Shown one piece after another: positions 1 to 6,194 of a DNA stretch of 6,294 bases; position 1 is the stretch's first letter; each line of letters opens with the position of its first letter. Under the pieces are notes generated by a model, which was not told where the DNA came from, ran no database searches, and saw only the letters and a list, made by a program, of their open reading frames with translations. A program made the translations under genes and the position numbers. Source of the stretch: Candidatus Saccharimonadota bacterium (GTDB lineage: Bacteria > Patescibacteria > Saccharimonadia > Saccharimonadales > UBA4665). The stretch is taken from NCBI GenBank assembly GCA_018061705.1, contig JAGOTO010000026.1:1-6294 (forward strand), read 5' to 3'.

Positions 1-41
1 GGCGAATCTGGTAGTCTCATAGGAAGTAAAGGGAGCAAATC

Positions 42-803
42 GTGGCTTACGTATTGGCGGTGACAAATCAGAAGGGCGGGGTTGGCAAGACAACCACGAC
101 TGTTAATTTGGCAGCTCAGTTGGCGGCTTCGCACCGCAGGGTTGTGATCGTTGACCTTGACCCGCAAGGCAATAGCTCGAGTAGTTTAGGAGTCGATAAA
201 GACCAGCTAGACCGCACATTGTACGACACGTTGATCGGTGATGCAAAGGCATCGGACATCGTCCAGCAGACAAGCACCAAAAATCTATACATCTTGCCCG
301 CCAATGCGAGCTTGGCTCAGGCCGAAGTGGATCTTGTTGCCCTCGAGCGGAGGGAAATGAGACTCAAGAGTGTCCTGTCTCTCATCGATGCTGACGTAGT
401 CATTATTGACTGTCCTCCTGCGCTCGGTCTGCTAACTATCAATGGACTTGCTGCTGCAGACGGGGTGATAATACCGGTTCAGGCCGAGTATTTCGCGCTG
501 GAGGGGCTCAGCCAGCTTATGCAGACGCTGCAACTTGTCAGGCAAGGTATCAATCCCAGGTTGAAAATATTTGGAATCGTCCTGACGATGTACACCAAGA
601 GGATGGTGCTCAGTGAGCAGGTCAAGCAGGAAATTGCTACGCACTTTGGGGATAAACTATTCCAGACTGTCATACCGAGAAATATTCGACTCGCCGAAGC
701 GCCGAGCTACGGCAAGACTATTTTTGAGCATGACCGTTGGAGTAAGGGTGCGCGGGCATACAAAAGCCTTGCAAGCGAAGTGATGAAACGAGGCAATTTC
801 TGA
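42..803 (+). CDS. parA: ParA/Soj chromosome partitioning ATPase
   Basis: This is a cytoplasmic Walker-type ATPase that, with ParB, segregates replicated origins: the ATP dimer binds DNA nonspecifically and ParB stimulates hydrolysis. At 253 residues it has the usual length of the short chromosomal Soj class, without the N-terminal helix-turn-helix of large plasmid ParAs. Visible motifs are the deviant Walker A KGGVGKT at residues 11-17 (signature Lys11, Lys16), the A' motif DLDPQGN at 38-44, and Walker B VVIIDCPP at 119-126. The family's C-terminal IPRNIRLAEAPSYGK follows at 211-225. The start is GTG, chosen because GGGAG at 31-35 lies six bases upstream and the protein then begins directly at the first beta strand. 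It ends with TGA, and parB follows on the same strand 120 bases later. No upstream gene is visible in the 41 bases before it. Confidence 0.96.
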   Translation: MAYVLAVTNQKGGVGKTTTTVNLAAQLAASHRRVVIVDLDPQGNSSSSLGVDKDQLDRTLYDTLIGDAKASDIVQQTSTKNLYILPANASLAQAEVDLVALERREMRLKSVLSLIDADVVIIDCPPALGLLTINGLAAADGVIIPVQAEYFALEGLSQLMQTLQLVRQGINPRLKIFGIVLTMYTKRMVLSEQVKQEIATHFGDKLFQTVIPRNIRLAEAPSYGKTIFEHDRWSKGARAYKSLASEVMKRGNF

Positions 804-838
804 CTAGGGTAGACCTTACAGGACAACTCAAACATTGA

Positions 839-889
839 ATTGGAGTGGTTAGATTGGAATGGTCGTTTATCCTAGGGGAACGGAGTGGT
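839..889 (+). repeat. Three direct GGA(G/A)TGGT repeats in the parA-parB gap
   Basis: Three same-orientation copies of an 8-base word lie in the non-coding gap: GGAGTGGT at 842-849, GGAATGGT at 856-863 and GGAGTGGT at 882-889. The first two extend to ATTGGA(G/A)TGGT (839-849 and 853-863). Starts are 14 and 26 bases apart. I see no further copy in the window on either strand. The last copy touches a weak possible -10 (TATCAT, 889-894). This could be an operator for parB or a ParA/ParB-related binding array; the function is inferred from position only, and chance cannot be excluded. Confidence 0.5.
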
Positions 890-923
890 ATCATAAGGAT
901 ATGCAATATAGGGGGAAACGGTT

Positions 924-1787
924 ATGGCGGTGAAATCAGGGCTGGGGCGTGGACTTGGCTCCCTTATCCCAGAGAGTTTTGACTCGTCGACTTTGGTTCA
1001 ATCCGGAGAAACTGTCGAGCAGATACCCCTAGAGCAAATTGTTCCAGACGAGAACCAGCCACGTACGGTTTTTGATGAAGCATCGCTTGCTGAACTTGCT
1101 GAAAGTATTCGGCGACATGGTGTCGTGCAGCCGCTGATCGTACGAGCTCTTTCCCACGGAAAATACGGCATTGTTGCCGGTGAGCGTCGGTGGCGCGCCT
1201 CTAAGATGGCGGGAGTATCATCGGTGCCAGCACTCGTTCGTTCAATTCGTCAGCAGGAAAGACTAGAAGTAGCATTGATCGAAAACGTCCAACGCGTTGA
1301 TCTGGAACCGCTTGAGCAAGCCGTATCGATAGAACGTCTTCATCAACAATTTAATCTTGGGTATGCCGACATAGCGCAACGTCTCGGCAAGGCCGAGACG
1401 ACCGTCAGTAATATTGTTAGGCTGTTGCAGCTTCCACCCAAAGCTTGGCGAGCGCTTGAACAGCACCAGATCACTGAAGGGCATGCGCGGCAAGTTTTGG
1501 CACTCAAGGATATGCCTCTCAAGCAAGATGAGCTTGTGCGGCTGATTGTCAATGGCGCGTGGTCAGTTCGGCAAGCCGAGCAATTTGTCAGTTCAGTCAA
1601 GGCCGGTCATAAAAAGACGAGTGCTGCTCGGAAACGAATGGCCACGGAAACTCCCGCAACCAAAAAGCTCAGTAAGCGTTACGGGACATCCGTAACCATC
1701 CGGAGGACAGCAAAAGGGGGAAAGCTTGAAATCGGCTTTAACTCCGACGATGATCTACGGCGGCTTCTGGAAGAACTCGCTCACTAG
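924..1787 (+). CDS. parB: ParB/Spo0J chromosome partitioning protein
   Basis: This is the CTP-dependent DNA clamp that loads at parS, spreads along DNA and stimulates ParA. It has 287 residues, normal for the family. The N-terminal GLGRGL box (residues 6-11, with Arg9) is the ParA-stimulating segment. The ParB/Srx domain starts near IPLEQI (34-39), with NQPR at 44-47. The CTP-binding motif GERRWRA is at 86-92 and ENVQR at 120-124. A helix-turn-helix occupies about 147-170, a Lys/Arg-rich linker about 226-251, and the C-terminal dimerisation domain about 253-287. All the motifs needed for clamp closure look intact. ATG is preceded by AGGGGGA at 910-916, a good Shine-Dalgarno. The 120-base separation from parA is wider than in most parAB operons and may hold a separate control site. 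It ends 86 bases from the convergent lepB stop. Confidence 0.96.
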   Translation: MAVKSGLGRGLGSLIPESFDSSTLVQSGETVEQIPLEQIVPDENQPRTVFDEASLAELAESIRRHGVVQPLIVRALSHGKYGIVAGERRWRASKMAGVSSVPALVRSIRQQERLEVALIENVQRVDLEPLEQAVSIERLHQQFNLGYADIAQRLGKAETTVSNIVRLLQLPPKAWRALEQHQITEGHARQVLALKDMPLKQDELVRLIVNGAWSVRQAEQFVSSVKAGHKKTSAARKRMATETPATKKLSKRYGTSVTIRRTAKGGKLEIGFNSDDDLRRLLEELAH

Positions 1788-1873
1788 TTTCGGTAGGTCC
1801 AGCAATTGTTCGTTGAACTCAGGAGCCGACTAATCTGGCCGAGACTACTTCAGCTTGTTTCGGTGCAAGTGGG

Positions 1874-2536
1874 TCAGAATTTTTTGATGTTGGAAAGCGG
1901 CATCATCCTGAGGACAAGTTTGCCAACGACCTGGTCAGTTTTGATCGGCCCGAAGCTACGAGAGTCGAGCGAATTCGTTCGATTGTCGCCGCAGACATAA
2001 AGTTCATCGTCGGCAAGCTCAGTATCGACACTATTTGCTGTCGGTGGTATTTTGCCGTCAGCACCGTACGGTAGCGTGGCATCGGGCTCGAAGCCGTTAG
2101 GGTATTGAGCATTATATATGGTGACCACATTGTCTTTTATGACCACTCGATCACCAGGTAGTCCAATCACGCGCTTTACGAGTTGTCTTTGCTCTGTGCT
2201 AGCCCCAAATTCCGATAAACCCGATTCGTTCAGAATGATGACGTCGCCTCGGTTCGGTATGTATTGATGTCCGGTAATTTTTGCCCATGTTCGTGGGAGC
2301 TTCCAAACAATCAAGCGGTCATTATTTTGCAGAGTTTGTTCCATGCTCGGCCCATCGACCTGATACGACTGGAATACATAAAGTGTTAGCCCGACGGCTA
2401 TCAGCGGAGCCAGCAGTAGGAGTAAAACAGTTGACAAGGTCTCGCGCAGCGAATGCCTGCCCCTTGGTGACGGCTCTCCGCTGCCTAAGACAGGCGTTGG
2501 GTCTAGGGGCGGTTCAGTAGTTTCACTTGGCTGCAT
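1874..2536 (-). CDS. lepB: Signal peptidase I (LepB, S26 family)
   Basis: This is the membrane serine-lysine protease that removes signal peptides from exported proteins. Numbering from the ATG at 2536 gives 220 residues: a Pro/Glu-rich cytoplasmic tail (1-30), one membrane helix (about 35-56), then the extracytoplasmic catalytic domain. The nucleophile is Ser64 in GPSMEQTL, a RGDVI box lies at 96-100, and the general base is Lys121 in KRVIGLPGD. The final conserved box GDNRTNSLDSRSFG covers 183-196. The catalytic dyad and boxes are complete. The reading frame stays open upstream to 2674, but that part overlaps a near-consensus promoter, so the start belongs at 2536 or at the ATG two codons earlier (2542). 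Neither has a Shine-Dalgarno. The gene converges on parB and diverges from the membrane-protein gene at 2693. Confidence 0.93.
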   Translation of the reverse strand: MQPSETTEPPLDPTPVLGSGEPSPRGRHSLRETLSTVLLLLLAPLIAVGLTLYVFQSYQVDGPSMEQTLQNNDRLIVWKLPRTWAKITGHQYIPNRGDVIILNESGLSEFGASTEQRQLVKRVIGLPGDRVVIKDNVVTIYNAQYPNGFEPDATLPYGADGKIPPTANSVDTELADDELYVCGDNRTNSLDSRSFGPIKTDQVVGKLVLRMMPLSNIKKF

Positions 2537-2543
2537 AGCCATA

Positions 2544-2572
2544 ACTATAACGCAAATAACCGAAGCTGCCAA
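2544..2572 (-). promoter_or_regulatory. lepB promoter, probably leaderless
   Basis: On the minus strand TTGGCA (2572-2567, five of six consensus bases) and TATAGT (2549-2544, five of six) are separated by exactly 17 bases. The -10 ends one base before the ATG at 2542 and seven bases before the ATG at 2536. A start of transcription at the usual distance would fall on or next to the A of the 2536 ATG. The message would then have no leader, which fits the lack of a Shine-Dalgarno. Confidence 0.7.
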
Positions 2573-2608
2573 CGGATAGCATAAAAGTTTCATTTGGTGG
2601 CCGTTTTG

Positions 2609-2626
2609 ATATACTGTACATGATAT
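2609..2626. promoter_or_regulatory. Candidate operator: interrupted 18-base dyad
   Basis: ATAT-AC-TGTACA-TG-ATAT is an inverted repeat with a perfect TGTACA core and matching ATAT arms; only the two-base linkers do not pair. It lies in the divergent region, about 37 bases upstream of the lepB -35 and 66 bases upstream of the GTG at 2693. It includes TATACT (2610-2615), which could serve as a -10 for the rightward gene, though I find no good -35 for it. A shared regulator site is possible; AT-richness makes chance plausible. Confidence 0.3.
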
Positions 2627-2692
2627 GAAATGGGTGACGAGATGTAATAGAGTACGTGGCTGTTTCGCGGTCACGCCCGCTGGAGCTATTGG

Positions 2693-3445
2693 GTGAAGCG
2701 TTTACCGCAAAAGCTCAAACCGAGCAGGGGTTTTTCGCATAGCTTCTATATCGCCTACAATCTTTTGCTGCCGGTCCTTGTGCTCGGACTCGTTCGAACC
2801 AGTTTCGTCCCTGTTGCGCTCGCTATCATACTTTTGAGTAAGTGGCGCGTATTTTCTGTACGCCCACGATTTTGGGTAGCAAATATCAGGACGAACGCCG
2901 TGGACGTGATCGTAGCCGTCTCGGTTTTGGCACTGATAGCAGGGACGGATAGTCAGGCCGCACAGCTCATATATACCGGGCTATGGATGGTTTGGCTAGT
3001 TTTGATTAAACCTCGTAACGATGTATTTTGGATGTCAGTCCAAGCGTTTGTCGGACAAACACTTGGCCTTGTTGCAGTTTTCTCTGCGTGGGACCACACT
3101 TCGCTTTGGGCGCTCATCGTTGCAATTGGCAGTATATGCTTTTTTGCAGCACATCATTTTTTCTATGCTTTTGACGAGGAATATTTACGGCTTCTCGCGT
3201 ATGCTTGGGCTTATTTTGGAGTGGCGCTGACATGGGTTCTAGGACACTGGCTGATATTTTATTATCAGGTTGTTGCTCAGCCTGTCCTCATCCTCACCAC
3301 CATGGCATTCAGCTTGGGTACACTGTATTATCTCGACCATTTTGATAAATTATCTCGTCCAATTCGTCGACAAGTGATATTCATACTCGTTACCTTACTG
3401 CTTGTGATCGTCGTGTTTTCTGATTGGGGCGACAAAATTGTTTAG
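2693..3445 (+). CDS. Multi-pass membrane protein of unknown function
   Basis: I do not recognise this family. The 250-residue product is very hydrophobic, with about eight or nine likely membrane segments, roughly at 20-35, 37-50, 68-84, 90-106, 113-131, 137-157, 165-189, 194-213 and 226-243. The N-terminus is Lys/Arg-rich (MKRLPQKLKPSR), suggesting it stays inside. A His-His pair (154-155) sits in an aromatic stretch ending in FDEE (160-163), the only clustered polar residues within the hydrophobic core, and a charged DHFDK loop lies at 215-219. No transporter or enzyme signature is visible. The GTG start is chosen because TGGAG at 2681-2685 lies seven bases upstream and the frame is closed by a TAG at 2648-2650. 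It diverges from lepB and is followed 59 bases later by the HtrA gene, so an envelope role is likely but unproven. Confidence 0.85.
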   Translation: MKRLPQKLKPSRGFSHSFYIAYNLLLPVLVLGLVRTSFVPVALAIILLSKWRVFSVRPRFWVANIRTNAVDVIVAVSVLALIAGTDSQAAQLIYTGLWMVWLVLIKPRNDVFWMSVQAFVGQTLGLVAVFSAWDHTSLWALIVAIGSICFFAAHHFFYAFDEEYLRLLAYAWAYFGVALTWVLGHWLIFYYQVVAQPVLILTTMAFSLGTLYYLDHFDKLSRPIRRQVIFILVTLLLVIVVFSDWGDKIV

Positions 3446-3504
3446 TCCTCAGATTCGACTCAGTTGATCACGCTATAAACATACAATAAAGGAGATTCGC
3501 CAAT

Positions 3505-4770
3505 ATGCCTTTACCAGACAAGCAAACAGAAAGTTCTTTTGGGATGCAAAGTAGGCAGTCCGAGATTCAAGCTGGAACTGCCAAACCGACAGAGTATGGC
3601 ACGGTTCTGAGGCGGGGCGGCTCGGCGGCTTGGCTGAGAAGGTTGGTAGCCTCGGTCCTTGTTGCCGTAATTGGTTTTGGTGGGGGCTGGTTAGGCGCGG
3701 CAAGTCGGTCAAATGATGAAGCGGTCGTTCAGCAGAAAACAGTCCTCACTTCACAAGCAAAACTCGTGAGTTCAATCGCCGATAATGTAGGTGAGAGTGT
3801 CGTGTCGGTCAATGTCACTTCGCAGGCAGAGAGAAGCCCATATGGTAGTTTCTTTGATTACGGATATGGTGGATACGATCAGGAGAGTGCTGGAACCGGT
3901 ATCGTGCTCACAGCGGATGGATTGGTTATGACCAATCGCCATGTTGTGCCAAGCGGAACGACTGAGGTAAGTCTTACTTTGAGTGACGGGACGGTCCTCG
4001 ATAAAGTAAAAGTCGTTGGTCGCACAAGTAGCAATGACAGTTTGGACATTGCTTTCTTGCAGATTGAAGATCTCGAAGGACATAGGCTCGTTCCTGCAAA
4101 AATCGGTGATTCGAGTAAAATGCAGGTTGGCGATCCCGTCGTCGCCATCGGGAATACTCTCGGTCAGTTTCAAAATACTGTGACGAGTGGGATCATCTCC
4201 GGGTACGGCAGGAGTCTTCAGGCGGGTGACGGCAGCGGCTCGGAGGCAGAGAACCTCGATGACATGTTCCAGACTGATGCAGCGATCAATGAAGGAAATT
4301 CTGGCGGTCCGCTCGTCAATATGAATGGCGAGGTAATCGGAGTCAACACTGCCATCGCAACCGGCGCGCAAACTGTCGGGTTTGCTATCCCGATCAATAA
4401 CGTCAATGGACTTATCGAAGGGGTGAAATCAACAGGCAAGCTTGAACGTCCATATCTCGGTGTATTCTACGTGATGTTGACCGACGATATCGCTAAAGAA
4501 TACGATCTTGACGTCAAACGCGGTGCATATATTCCAAATGCCAGTGCCGGCAACCCAGCCTCAGTTGTACTCGACGGGCCAGCAGCAAAAGCTGGTGTCA
4601 AAGAGGGAGATGTTATTGTCGAAATCAATGGAAAATCAATCGATGAGAAAACAAGCTTACTTTCTATGCTTGGCAAGCGAAAAGTCGGAGATAAGGTCAC
4701 ATTGACCATTGTACGTGACGGCAAAAACTTGGAACTCGATGTGCGGCTCGCCGCGGCTCCGTCTAGCTAA
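3505..4770 (+). CDS. htrA: Membrane-anchored HtrA/DegP-type serine protease with PDZ domain
   Basis: This is an S1C-family protease that degrades or refolds damaged proteins outside the cytoplasmic membrane. The 421 residues comprise a polar cytoplasmic tail (1-45), one membrane helix (about 46-66), a trypsin-like domain (about 85-305) and a single C-terminal PDZ domain (about 315-415). The catalytic triad is complete: His146 in TNRHVV, Asp181 in SLDIAFL and Ser266 in GNSGGP. The single PDZ and the anchoring helix match the Gram-positive HtrA layout rather than periplasmic two-PDZ DegP. ATG at 3505 follows AAAGGAG (3488-3494) after ten bases, slightly long but clear. It lies 59 bases after the membrane-protein gene on the same strand. 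TATAAA (3474) and TACAAT (3482) occur in that gap without a convincing -35, so co-transcription or a weak promoter are both possible. It converges on prmC with a 36-base gap. Confidence 0.95.
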   Translation: MPLPDKQTESSFGMQSRQSEIQAGTAKPTEYGTVLRRGGSAAWLRRLVASVLVAVIGFGGGWLGAASRSNDEAVVQQKTVLTSQAKLVSSIADNVGESVVSVNVTSQAERSPYGSFFDYGYGGYDQESAGTGIVLTADGLVMTNRHVVPSGTTEVSLTLSDGTVLDKVKVVGRTSSNDSLDIAFLQIEDLEGHRLVPAKIGDSSKMQVGDPVVAIGNTLGQFQNTVTSGIISGYGRSLQAGDGSGSEAENLDDMFQTDAAINEGNSGGPLVNMNGEVIGVNTAIATGAQTVGFAIPINNVNGLIEGVKSTGKLERPYLGVFYVMLTDDIAKEYDLDVKRGAYIPNASAGNPASVVLDGPAAKAGVKEGDVIVEINGKSIDEKTSLLSMLGKRKVGDKVTLTIVRDGKNLELDVRLAAAPSS

Positions 4771-4806
4771 TTTCATACGCGACACTTCACTCGGGATGTC
4801 ATCGTA

Positions 4807-5664
4807 TCAGATATGAGTTTCACCTGGACTGGCACCAACCGTCCGTCTAAAGACCTGCACCAATCCCTGGACCGCGGCGGTCCTGAAGCCTGCATCGTGC
4901 GCAATCCTTGCCAGTGGTTGATGCTGAAACGGCAGTGCCTCAGTAATGATCATTGTGCGAGGCGCGGGGAAATCTTGTGCTGCAAATAGCCGACGATAAT
5001 GATCGAGGCCATCGCTACCACTAAAGAGGGCGAGCTGTGGCTCATGCCGTGCGGCAGCATTGATGGGGTAATCGGCCGGCACGTAGGGCAAATTAGCAAG
5101 GATAATTGCGGTGCTCTTTGGCACCGGGTCTTGCCGCAGCGGCTCAAGGAGGTCACCCTGCCGAAAATCAATGATTGCCTGAAGCGTCTTGGCGTTTTGT
5201 CGGGCGATCTTCAGACATTCACCATCGATATCGGTTGCAAAAACACGTGCACCTGGATACTCAAGCTTGGCAGTGATGGCGAGCGCCCCGGAACCTGATC
5301 CGACATCGATGATGTCTGGTGTTGATAAGGGACTCGCAAATATTAGTAGTTGCTCGATGATCGATTCGCTTTCTGGGCGCGGGATCAGGACATGCCGATT
5401 AACATAGAACTCTCTCCCATAGAACTCAGCTATACCCCTGATGTAGGCAAGTGGTATGTGTTGTTTTCGTTGAACAATTTTTGTACTCAATTTTTTTAAG
5501 TCTGACTCCTGTAATTCATATTCGGGGTGCGCCAAAACCCACGCCTTATCTCGCCCAACTTCATCGCATAAAAGCACCAACGCATCTAGTCGTGCCGTTG
5601 TGATACCGGCTGCCAGCAGCTCCTGGGTAGAGCGGCCCAGCCAAGTGTCTAGTGTCTTAGCCAT
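4807..5664 (-). CDS. prmC: Release factor glutamine methyltransferase PrmC/HemK
   Basis: This SAM-dependent enzyme methylates the Gln of the GGQ motif of peptide release factors RF1/RF2, speeding translation termination. From the ATG at 5664 it has 285 residues, normal for PrmC. An N-terminal helical domain (1-75) ends in PLAYIRG (71-77), then VLIPRPESE (92-100). SAM-binding motif I IIDVGSGSGALAI is at 118-130, an acidic DID at 145-147, and the substrate-Gln motif at 191-194. That motif reads NLPY rather than the usual NPPY; Asn, the second Pro and Tyr are retained, so activity is expected. A TTG at 5694 in the same frame lacks a ribosome site and would overlap the toxin by 38 bases. The 5664 ATG overlaps the toxin stop in ATGGCTAA and has only a weak GAG upstream, suggesting translational coupling. 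No release factor gene is next to it here. Confidence 0.93.
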   Translation of the reverse strand: MAKTLDTWLGRSTQELLAAGITTARLDALVLLCDEVGRDKAWVLAHPEYELQESDLKKLSTKIVQRKQHIPLAYIRGIAEFYGREFYVNRHVLIPRPESESIIEQLLIFASPLSTPDIIDVGSGSGALAITAKLEYPGARVFATDIDGECLKIARQNAKTLQAIIDFRQGDLLEPLRQDPVPKSTAIILANLPYVPADYPINAAARHEPQLALFSGSDGLDHYRRLFAAQDFPAPRTMIITEALPFQHQPLARIAHDAGFRTAAVQGLVQVFRRTVGASPGETHI

Positions 5665-5917
5665 ATAACTCGCTATGGGTACCGATGATGGCAAAAATGA
5701 TTATTTCATCACCTCGTTTTATGTACAGTGCTCGCAGGTCGCCGTTTACATTCATGCTCCAGTACCCTGCGTAGTTGCCTCGTAGCGGGTGGACACGTAG
5801 TTGCGGCGCGGTGGGGTCAGTCAGGAAGAGTTGCAACCTATCGTCAAACTGCAGCTGAAGGTGGAGTGGCAGTTTTTTGTATTGCTTCTTAAATTTCGGC
5901 AGGTACTGGATGATCAT
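5657..5917 (-). CDS. YafQ/RelE-family mRNA interferase toxin
   Basis: This small toxin (86 residues) should bind the ribosomal A site and cut mRNA, and be neutralised by the antitoxin encoded just before it. The family call rests on LPKFKKQYKKL at the N-terminus, HPLRGNYAGYWS (43-54), the GDLRALY strand (59-65) and the C-terminal IGTHSELYG (78-86). Against E. coli YafQ, recalled from memory, His43, Asp60 and His81 align with catalytic His50, Asp67 and His87, while Asn56 replaces His63. Loss of one catalytic His may alter rate or codon preference, or the toxin may be weakened. ATG at 5917 is seven bases after the antitoxin stop, with no Shine-Dalgarno (the gap is CGCCGCC), so translation probably depends on ribosomes finishing the antitoxin. 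Its last eight bases overlap prmC. A ParE-like gyrase toxin is less likely given the YafQ-type ending. Confidence 0.88.
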   Translation of the reverse strand: MIIQYLPKFKKQYKKLPLHLQLQFDDRLQLFLTDPTAPQLRVHPLRGNYAGYWSMNVNGDLRALYIKRGDEIIIFAIIGTHSELYG

Positions 5918-5924
5918 GGCGGCG

Positions 5925-6194
5925 CTATTTTTTTAGGTCTGCCAAAAAATCTGTTGCCGACGTGAAGGGTTGGCTCGCCTCACCGCGCTCTAGCTCGGCC
6001 TCTACCTCGGCTATCAGTGACTCAAGATTGGGTGTCATTGGTTCAGGCGCATAGAGTTCGATCCGGCGGGTGGCGGCAACCTGGCGAAGATACGAATTTA
6101 TGAGGGCACTCAGCGTTAGTCCGGCACTCTTAGCGACTTCTTGTGCTGACTGCTTGACATCACTATCTAACTTTACGCTTATAACAGTACTCAT
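5925..6194 (-). CDS. RelB/DinJ-like ribbon-helix-helix antitoxin
   Basis: This 89-residue protein is the expected partner of the toxin downstream: an N-terminal ribbon-helix-helix that dimerises and represses its own promoter, and a C-terminal tail that wraps and blocks the toxin. The beta strand STVISVKLDSDV (2-13) and helices AQEVAKSAGLTLSALINSYL (17-36) fit the RelB/DinJ pattern. The acidic C-terminal half (about 55-89) ending in ATDFLADLKK is the usual toxin-binding region. The frame is open to 6272, but the upstream part spans a promoter and the RHH fold begins only at the ATG at 6194, so that start is chosen. No Shine-Dalgarno precedes it. The final codons are CTA AAA AAA TAG, giving a run of seven A next to the stop. 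It is first in an antitoxin-toxin-prmC operon. Confidence 0.9.
   Translation of the reverse strand: MSTVISVKLDSDVKQSAQEVAKSAGLTLSALINSYLRQVAATRRIELYAPEPMTPNLESLIAEVEAELERGEASQPFTSATDFLADLKK

Noticed and set aside
1..9. GGCGAATCT matching the reverse complement of AGATTCGCC at 3493-3501
   Set aside because: Many nine-base inverted matches are expected by chance in a window this long, and one copy lies across the htrA ribosome-site region.
866..894. TTTATC-17-TATCAT as a parB promoter
   Set aside because: The -35 matches only three of six consensus bases, too weak to call although parB may have its own promoter.
1788..1873. Terminator in the parB-lepB convergent gap
   Set aside because: I searched for a GC hairpin followed by T residues and saw only GTTC-GTT-GAAC, which is too weak; the same search failed for 4771-4806 between htrA and prmC.
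1806..2000. 64-codon plus-strand frame after parB
   Set aside because: It mostly overlaps the conserved 3' end of lepB and has no ribosome site or recognisable protein.
2613..2619. TACTGTA resembling half of an E. coli LexA box
   Set aside because: Only one half-site matches; the second half (ACAG) is absent at the right distance.
2650..2665. ACGTGG core as a possible parS
   Set aside because: The flanks do not form the TGTTCCACGTGGAACA palindrome; other ACGTG cores in the window fail in the same way.
2543..2674. In-frame N-terminal extension of lepB to 2674 (44 extra codons)
   Set aside because: It covers the strong TTGGCA/TATAGT promoter, adds residues not typical of signal peptidases and has no Shine-Dalgarno.
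3772..4371. 199-codon open frame on the minus strand opposite htrA
   Set aside because: It lies wholly inside a gene with an intact protease triad, its translation resembles no family and has no ribosome site; it is a codon-use shadow.
5665..5694. TTG start giving prmC ten extra residues
   Set aside because: No ribosome site, a larger overlap with the toxin, and the PrmC fold begins naturally at the ATG at 5664.
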